This document shows positions 57,964-64,000 of a DNA stretch of 64,000 nucleotides, in pieces. Under the pieces are notes generated by a model, which was given only the letters and a program-made list of their open reading frames with translations, ran no database searches and was not told where the DNA came from. Each line of letters begins with the position of its first letter. The stretch's first letter is position 1. Position numbers and translations under genes: made by a program. This DNA is from Triglochin maritima. Lineage: Eukaryota; Streptophyta; Magnoliopsida; Alismatales; Juncaginaceae. Location of the stretch: positions 29,262,326 through 29,326,325 of the forward strand of contig OY821791.1 of assembly GCA_963682175.1 (NCBI GenBank). Direction: 5' to 3'.

Positions 57964-58083
57964 GGGTGCGATCATACCAGCACTAAAGCACCGGATCCCA
58001 TCAGAACTCCGTAGTTAAGCGTGCTTGGGCGAGAGTAGTACTAGGATGGGTGACCTCCTGGGAAGTCCTCGTGTTGCACTCCT
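57964..58083 (+). rRNA. 5S rRNA: 5S rRNA, copy 118
   Basis: Consensus gene. Upstream aag/H, downstream L/T9. Confidence 0.98.
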
Positions 58084-58458
58084 TTTGTCGCGAGAGGCAC
58101 GAGGACTAAGGGCGCGCGCGTTTTTTTTTACTACTACGACGACTGCCCTCGTGTTGCCACCATTTTTGCAGCGACACGACACGGTGCAGGGGCCAACAAC
58201 CCTCGATGAGCTCAAGCGCAACGCGAGTGCGAGGTGGATTTCGCAAGCATTCACCTACTCTATTAAACCAATATCTATACAATGGTAAATAATAAAAAAA
58301 TATTGCATTCATCTTAAGCCCAAGTTGCATCTTCGTGTTGCGATTTCGCGAGAATTCAAACGTGAGCTGGAACTCCCTGATCGGACGACCGTGGCGCGAG
58401 AATGGTCGCAAGGTGCGCGACGTGATAGAATGACTGCATTCGGAGAGACACTACTAAC

Positions 58459-58578
58459 GGGTGCGATCATACCAGCACTAAAGCACCGGATCCCATCAGA
58501 ACTCCGTAGTTAAGCGTGCTTGGGCGAGAGTAGTACTAGGATGGGTGACCTCCTGGGAAGTCCTCGTGTTGCACTCCT
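58459..58578 (+). rRNA. 5S rRNA: 5S rRNA, copy 119
   Basis: Consensus gene. Upstream aag/H; downstream L/T9 and a one-base loss (caggggcaac). Confidence 0.98.
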
Positions 58579-58952
58579 TTTGTCGCGAGAGGCACGAGGA
58601 CTAAGGGCGCGCGCGTTTTTTTTTACTACTACGACGACTGCCCTCGTGTTGCCACCATTTTTGCAGCGACACGACACGGTGCAGGGGCAACAACCCTCGA
58701 TGAGCTCAAGCGCAACGCGAGTGCGAGGTGGATTTCGCAAGCATTCACCTACTCTATTAAACCAATATCTATACAATGGTAAATAATAAAAAAATATTGC
58801 ATTCATCTTAAGCCCAAGTTGCATCTTCGTGTTGCGATTTCGCGAGAATTCAAACGTGAGCTGGAACTCCCTGATCGGACGACCGTGGCGCGAGAATGGT
58901 CGCAAGGTGCGCGACGTGATAGAATGACTGCATTCGGAGAGACACTACTAAC

Positions 58953-59072
58953 GGGTGCGATCATACCAGCACTAAAGCACCGGATCCCATCAGAACTCCG
59001 TAGTTAAGCGTGCTTGGGCGAGAGTAGTACTAGGATGGGTGACCTCCTGGGAAGTCCTCGTGTTGCACTCCT
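58953..59072 (+). rRNA. 5S rRNA: 5S rRNA, copy 120
   Basis: Consensus gene. Upstream aag/H; downstream L/T9 with a private ccatcattttt. Confidence 0.98.
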
Positions 59073-59447
59073 TTTGTCGCGAGAGGCACGAGGACTAAGG
59101 GCGCGCGCGTTTTTTTTTACTACTACGACGACTGCCCTCGTGTTGCCATCATTTTTGCAGCGACACGACACGGTGCAGGGGCCAACAACCCTCGATGAGC
59201 TCAAGCGCAACGCGAGTGCGAGGTGGATTTCGCAAGCATTCACCTACTCTATTAAACCAATATCTATACAATGGTAAATAATAAAAAAATATTGCATTCA
59301 TCTTAAGCCCAAGTTGCATCTTCGTGTTGCGATTTCGCGAGAATTCAAACGTGAGCTGGAACTCCCTGATCGGACGACCGTGGCGCGAGAATGGTCGCAA
59401 GGTGCGCGACGTGATAGAATGACTGCATTCGGAGAGACACTACTAAC

Positions 59448-59567
59448 GGGTGCGATCATACCAGCACTAAAGCACCGGATCCCATCAGAACTCCGTAGTT
59501 AAGCGTGCTTGGGCGAGAGTAGTACTAGGATGGGTGACCTCCTGGGAAGTCCTCGTGTTGCACTCCT
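59448..59567 (+). rRNA. 5S rRNA: 5S rRNA, copy 121
   Basis: Consensus gene. Upstream aag/H; downstream L/T8 with a private cacctgctc. Confidence 0.98.
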
Positions 59568-59941
59568 TTTGTCGCGAGAGGCACGAGGACTAAGGGCGCG
59601 CGCGTTTTTTTTACTACTACGACGACTGCCCTCGTGTTGCCACCATTTTTGCAGCGACACGACACGGTGCAGGGGCCAACAACCCTCGATGAGCTCAAGC
59701 GCAACGCGAGTGCGAGGTGGATTTCGCAAGCATTCACCTGCTCTATTAAACCAATATCTATACAATGGTAAATAATAAAAAAATATTGCATTCATCTTAA
59801 GCCCAAGTTGCATCTTCGTGTTGCGATTTCGCGAGAATTCAAACGTGAGCTGGAACTCCCTGATCGGACGACCGTGGCGCGAGAATGGTCGCAAGGTGCG
59901 CGACGTGATAGAATGACTGCATTCGGAGAGACACTACTAAC

Positions 59942-60061
59942 GGGTGCGATCATACCAGCACTAAAGCACCGGATCCCATCAGAACTCCGTAGTTAATCGT
60001 GCTTGGGCGAGAGTAGTACTAGGATGGGTGACCTCCTGGGAAGTCCTCGTGTTGCACTCCT
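59942..60061 (+). rRNA. 5S rRNA: 5S rRNA, copy 122 (G56T)
   Basis: G56T at 59997, inside box A. Upstream aag/H, downstream L/T8. Confidence 0.97.
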
Positions 60062-60435
60062 TTTGTCGCGAGAGGCACGAGGACTAAGGGCGCGCGCGTT
60101 TTTTTTACTACTACGACGACTGCCCTCGTGTTGCCACCATTTTTGCAGCGACACGACACGGTGCAGGGGCCAACAACCCTCGATGAGCTCAAGCGCAACG
60201 CGAGTGCGAGGTGGATTTCGCAAGCATTCACCTACTCTATTAAACCAATATCTATACAATGGTAAATAATAAAAAAATATTGCATTCATCTTAAGCCCAA
60301 GTTGCATCTTCGTGTTGCGATTTCGCGAGAATTCAAACGTGAGCTGGAACTCCCTGATCGGACGACCGTGGCGCGAGAATGGTCGCAAGGTGCGCGACGT
60401 GATAGAATGACTGCATTCGGAGAGACACTACTAAC

Positions 60436-60555
60436 GGGTGCGATCATACCAGCACTAAAGCACCGGATCCCATCAGAACTCCGTAGTTAAGCGTGCTTGG
60501 GTGAGAGTAGTACTAGGATGGGTGACCTCCTGGGAAGTCCTCGTGTTGCACTCCT
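60436..60555 (+). rRNA. 5S rRNA: 5S rRNA, copy 123 (C67T)
   Basis: Private C67T at 60502, a CpG transition in the intermediate element. Upstream aag/H, downstream L/T8. Confidence 0.97.
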
Positions 60556-60929
60556 TTTGTCGCGAGAGGCACGAGGACTAAGGGCGCGCGCGTTTTTTTT
60601 ACTACTACGACGACTGCCCTCGTGTTGCCACCATTTTTGCAGCGACACGACACGGTGCAGGGGCCAACAACCCTCGATGAGCTCAAGCGCAACGCGAGTG
60701 CGAGGTGGATTTCGCAAGCATTCACCTACTCTATTAAACCAATATCTATACAATGGTAAATAATAAAAAAATATTGCATTCATCTTAAGCCCAAGTTGCA
60801 TCTTCGTGTTGCGATTTCGCGAGAATTCAAACGTGAGCTGGAACTCCCTGATCGGACGACCGTGGCGCGAGAATGGTCGCAAGGTGCGCGACGTGATAGA
60901 ATGACTGCATTCGGAGAGACACTACTAAC

Positions 60930-61049
60930 GGGTGCGATCATACCAGCACTAAAGCACCGGATCCCATCAGAACTCCGTAGTTAAGCGTGCTTGGGCGAGA
61001 GTAGTACTAGGATGGGTGACCTCCTGGGAAGTCCTCGTGTTGCACTCCT
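60930..61049 (+). rRNA. 5S rRNA: 5S rRNA, copy 124
   Basis: Consensus gene. Upstream aag/H, downstream L/T8. Confidence 0.98.
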
Positions 61050-61423
61050 TTTGTCGCGAGAGGCACGAGGACTAAGGGCGCGCGCGTTTTTTTTACTACT
61101 ACGACGACTGCCCTCGTGTTGCCACCATTTTTGCAGCGACACGACACGGTGCAGGGGCCAACAACCCTCGATGAGCTCAAGCGCAACGCGAGTGCGAGGT
61201 GGATTTCGCAAGCATTCACCTACTCTATTAAACCAATATCTATACAATGGTAAATAATAAAAAAATATTGCATTCATCTTAAGCCCAAGTTGCATCTTCG
61301 TGTTGCGATTTCGCGAGAATTCAAACGTGAGCTGGAACTCCCTGATCGGACGACCGTGGCGCGAGAATGGTCGCAAGGTGCGCGACGTGATAGAATGACT
61401 GCATTCGGAGAGACACTACTAAC

Positions 61424-61543
61424 GGGTGCGATCATACCAGCACTAAAGCACCGGATCCCATCAGAACTCCGTAGTTAAGCGTGCTTGGGCGAGAGTAGTA
61501 CTAGGATGGGTGACCTCCTGGGAAGTCCTCGTGTTGCACTCCT
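61424..61543 (+). rRNA. 5S rRNA: 5S rRNA, copy 125
   Basis: Consensus gene. Upstream aag/H; downstream L/T8 with two private changes, cccttgtg in the second module and cgagagtg further on. Confidence 0.98.
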
Positions 61544-61917
61544 TTTGTCGCGAGAGGCACGAGGACTAAGGGCGCGCGCGTTTTTTTTACTACTACGACG
61601 ACTGCCCTTGTGTTGCCACCATTTTTGCAGCGACACGACACGGTGCAGGGGCCAACAACCCTCGATGAGCTCAAGCGCAACGAGAGTGCGAGGTGGATTT
61701 CGCAAGCATTCACCTACTCTATTAAACCAATATCTATACAATGGTAAATAATAAAAAAATATTGCATTCATCTTAAGCCCAAGTTGCATCTTCGTGTTGC
61801 GATTTCGCGAGAATTCAAACGTGAGCTGGAACTCCCTGATCGGACGACCGTGGCGCGAGAATGGTCGCAAGGTGCGCGACGTGATAGAATGACTGCATTC
61901 GGAGAGACACTACTAAC

Positions 61918-62037
61918 GGGTGCGATCATACCAGCACTAAAGCACCGGATCCCATCAGAACTCCGTAGTTAATCGTGCTTGGGCGAGAGTAGTACTAGGA
62001 TGGGTGACCTCCTGGGAAGTCCTCGTGTTGCACTCCT
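61918..62037 (+). rRNA. 5S rRNA: 5S rRNA, copy 126 (G56T)
   Basis: G56T at 61973, inside box A. Upstream aag/H, downstream L/T8. Confidence 0.97.
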
Positions 62038-62411
62038 TTTGTCGCGAGAGGCACGAGGACTAAGGGCGCGCGCGTTTTTTTTACTACTACGACGACTGCC
62101 CTCGTGTTGCCACCATTTTTGCAGCGACACGACACGGTGCAGGGGCCAACAACCCTCGATGAGCTCAAGCGCAACGCGAGTGCGAGGTGGATTTCGCAAG
62201 CATTCACCTACTCTATTAAACCAATATCTATACAATGGTAAATAATAAAAAAATATTGCATTCATCTTAAGCCCAAGTTGCATCTTCGTGTTGCGATTTC
62301 GCGAGAATTCAAACGTGAGCTGGAACTCCCTGATCGGACGACCGTGGCGCGAGAATGGTCGCAAGGTGCGCGACGTGATAGAATGACTGCATTCGGAGAG
62401 ACACTACTAAC

Positions 62412-62531
62412 GGGTGCGATCATACCAGCACTAAAGCACCGGATCCCATCAGAACTCCGTAGTTAAGCGTGCTTGGGCGAGAGTAGTACTAGGATGGGTG
62501 ACCTCCTGGGAACTCCTCGTGTTGCACTCCT
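62412..62531 (+). rRNA. 5S rRNA: 5S rRNA, copy 127 (G102C)
   Basis: Private G102C at 62513, which breaks the end of the inverted repeat. Upstream aag/H, downstream L/T8. Confidence 0.97.
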
Positions 62532-62905
62532 TTTGTCGCGAGAGGCACGAGGACTAAGGGCGCGCGCGTTTTTTTTACTACTACGACGACTGCCCTCGTG
62601 TTGCCACCATTTTTGCAGCGACACGACACGGTGCAGGGGCCAACAACCCTCGATGAGCTCAAGCGCAACGCGAGTGCGAGGTGGATTTCGCAAGCATTCA
62701 CCTACTCTATTAAACCAATATCTATACAATGGTAAATAATAAAAAAATATTGCATTCATCTTAAGCCCAAGTTGCATCTTCGTGTTGCGATTTCGCGAGA
62801 ATTCAAACGTGAGCTGGAACTCCCTGATCGGACGACCGTGGCGCGAGAATGGTCGCAAGGTGCGCGACGTGATAGAATGACTGCATTCGGAGAGACACTA
62901 CTAAC

Positions 62906-63025
62906 GGGTGCGATCATACCAGCACTAAAGCACCGGATCCCATCAGAACTCCGTAGTTAAGCGTGCTTGGGCGAGAGTAGTACTAGGATGGGTGACCTCC
63001 TGGGAAGTCCTCGTGTTGCACTCCT
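62906..63025 (+). rRNA. 5S rRNA: 5S rRNA, copy 128
   Basis: Consensus gene. Upstream aag/H, downstream L/T8. Confidence 0.98.
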
Positions 63026-63399
63026 TTTGTCGCGAGAGGCACGAGGACTAAGGGCGCGCGCGTTTTTTTTACTACTACGACGACTGCCCTCGTGTTGCCA
63101 CCATTTTTGCAGCGACACGACACGGTGCAGGGGCCAACAACCCTCGATGAGCTCAAGCGCAACGCGAGTGCGAGGTGGATTTCGCAAGCATTCACCTACT
63201 CTATTAAACCAATATCTATACAATGGTAAATAATAAAAAAATATTGCATTCATCTTAAGCCCAAGTTGCATCTTCGTGTTGCGATTTCGCGAGAATTCAA
63301 ACGTGAGCTGGAACTCCCTGATCGGACGACCGTGGCGCGAGAATGGTCGCAAGGTGCGCGACGTGATAGAATGACTGCATTCGGAGAGACACTACTAAC

Positions 63400-63519
63400 G
63401 GGTGCGATCATACCAGCACTAAAGCACCGGATCCCATCAGAACTCCGTAGTTAAGCGTGCTTGGGCGAGAGTAGTACTAGGATGGGTGACCTCCTGGGAA
63501 GTCCTCGTGTTGCACTCCT
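63400..63519 (+). rRNA. 5S rRNA: 5S rRNA, copy 129
   Basis: Consensus gene. Upstream aag/H, downstream L/T8. Confidence 0.98.
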
Positions 63520-63893
63520 TTTGTCGCGAGAGGCACGAGGACTAAGGGCGCGCGCGTTTTTTTTACTACTACGACGACTGCCCTCGTGTTGCCACCATTT
63601 TTGCAGCGACACGACACGGTGCAGGGGCCAACAACCCTCGATGAGCTCAAGCGCAACGCGAGTGCGAGGTGGATTTCGCAAGCATTCACCTACTCTATTA
63701 AACCAATATCTATACAATGGTAAATAATAAAAAAATATTGCATTCATCTTAAGCCCAAGTTGCATCTTCGTGTTGCGATTTCGCGAGAATTCAAACGTGA
63801 GCTGGAACTCCCTGATCGGACGACCGTGGCGCGAGAATGGTCGCAAGGTGCGCGACGTGATAGAATGACTGCATTCGGAGAGACACTACTAAC

Positions 63894-64000
63894 GGGTGCG
63901 ATCATACCAGCACTAAAGCACCGGATCCCATCAGAACTCCGTAGTTAAGCGTGCTTGGGCGAGAGTAGTACTAGGATGGGTGACCTCCTGGGAAGTCCTC
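63894..64000 (+). rRNA. 5S rRNA: 5S rRNA, copy 130 (partial, cut by window end)
   Basis: The first 107 bases match the consensus; the rest lies beyond the window. Upstream aag/H. Confidence 0.97.

Larger units (their letters stand above)
1..64000 (+). repeat. 5S rDNA tandem array, about 129.5 units of 494 bp
   Basis: The whole window is a head-to-tail array of one unit, 120 bp of 5S rRNA gene and about 374 bp of spacer, and it runs past both edges. Gene starts are 494 bp apart in most units. Exceptions are 521 bp (before copies 32 and 38, a 27 bp duplication), 509 bp (after copy 44), 497 bp (copy 102), 495 bp (T9 tracts), 492-493 bp (small deletions), 490 bp (after copy 64), 488 bp (after copy 104) and 485-486 bp (before copies 66, 70 and 77). 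Haplotype codes used in the gene entries: cag/aag = catcttcagccc or catcttaagccc upstream; R/H = ttgcgtcttcg or ttgcatcttcg upstream; L/Q = ggactaagg or ggacaaagg after the gene; Tn = T tract after the CG run. Reading is by eye, so a few silent spacer differences may be missed. Confidence 0.99.

Noticed and set aside
1..64000. CRISPR array or bacterial repeat locus
   Set aside because: The repeat is a 494 bp unit with a plant 5S rRNA gene; there are no short repeats with unique spacers and no cas genes.
1..64000. Cassandra-type retroelements, which carry 5S sequence in their LTRs
   Set aside because: The genes are full length with intact promoter and terminator, in strict tandem, and no primer binding site, polypurine tract or target-site duplication was seen.
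1..64000. Centromeric or subtelomeric satellite of unknown function
   Set aside because: The conserved 120 bp in each unit is a recognisable 5S rRNA gene, so the repeat is rDNA.
1..64000. Linked 35S-5S rDNA (L-type arrangement)
   Set aside because: No 18S, 5.8S or 25S sequence occurs in the window.
1..64000. The whole array as an assembly artefact
   Set aside because: Private variants, graded subfamilies and block duplications with their own later mutations argue against mechanical copying of one unit, though the exact unit count needs reads to confirm.

Overview
The window is one uninterrupted head-to-tail array of nuclear 5S ribosomal DNA from a flowering plant. The transcribed part is a typical angiosperm 5S rRNA: 120 bases, GGGTGCGATC at the 5' end, GGATCC near base 30, the box A / intermediate element / box C internal promoter, a C at -1 and a T run right after the gene. 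All copies lie on the plus strand. I counted 130 genes: 129 whole and a last one cut by the window end after base 107. The usual unit is 494 bp (120 bp gene plus 374 bp spacer); rare units run from 485 to 521 bp. The array continues past both edges, with no inverted unit, transposon, protein gene, tRNA or 18S/25S rDNA. The species cannot be fixed from this. Against the Arabidopsis 5S gene as I remember it, the consensus differs at bases 3, 24, 49, 116 and 117; the changes at 3 and 116 are compensatory.

Every spacer has the same order: T4 terminator, a GC-rich inverted repeat, a CG run followed by a T8 tract, a second TCGTGTTGC module with a T5 tract, an AT-rich stretch, a third TCGTGTTGC module, and a TATA-like TAGAAT about 30 bp before the next gene. 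Four spacer markers define haplotypes. 'cag/aag' is the junction catcttcagccc or catcttaagccc. 'R/H' is ttgcgtcttcg or ttgcatcttcg. 'L/Q' is ggactaagg or ggacaaagg just after the gene. 'Tn' is the length of the T tract after the CG run (normally T8).

Layout: copies 1-31 (1 to about 15.3 kb) are mostly cag/R with L, and include a TATAAT / G66T subfamily. Copies 32-65 (about 15.3-32.1 kb) are a mosaic with the Q marker, a 6-unit block duplication, a 27 bp promoter duplication and a 15 bp terminator duplication. Copies 66-78 are a transition zone with recurrent 9 bp upstream deletions. Copies 79-100 are H type and hold an 8-unit block duplication (3951 bp). Copies 101-130 (49.5 kb to the end) are almost identical aag/H units with private gene variants and a T9 subfamily.

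By eye 93 genes match the consensus and 37 carry a base change or small indel. The pattern fits local unequal exchange or gene conversion of short multi-unit blocks plus decay of methylated CpG. There is no new gene system here; the interest lies in the fine structure and history of the array.
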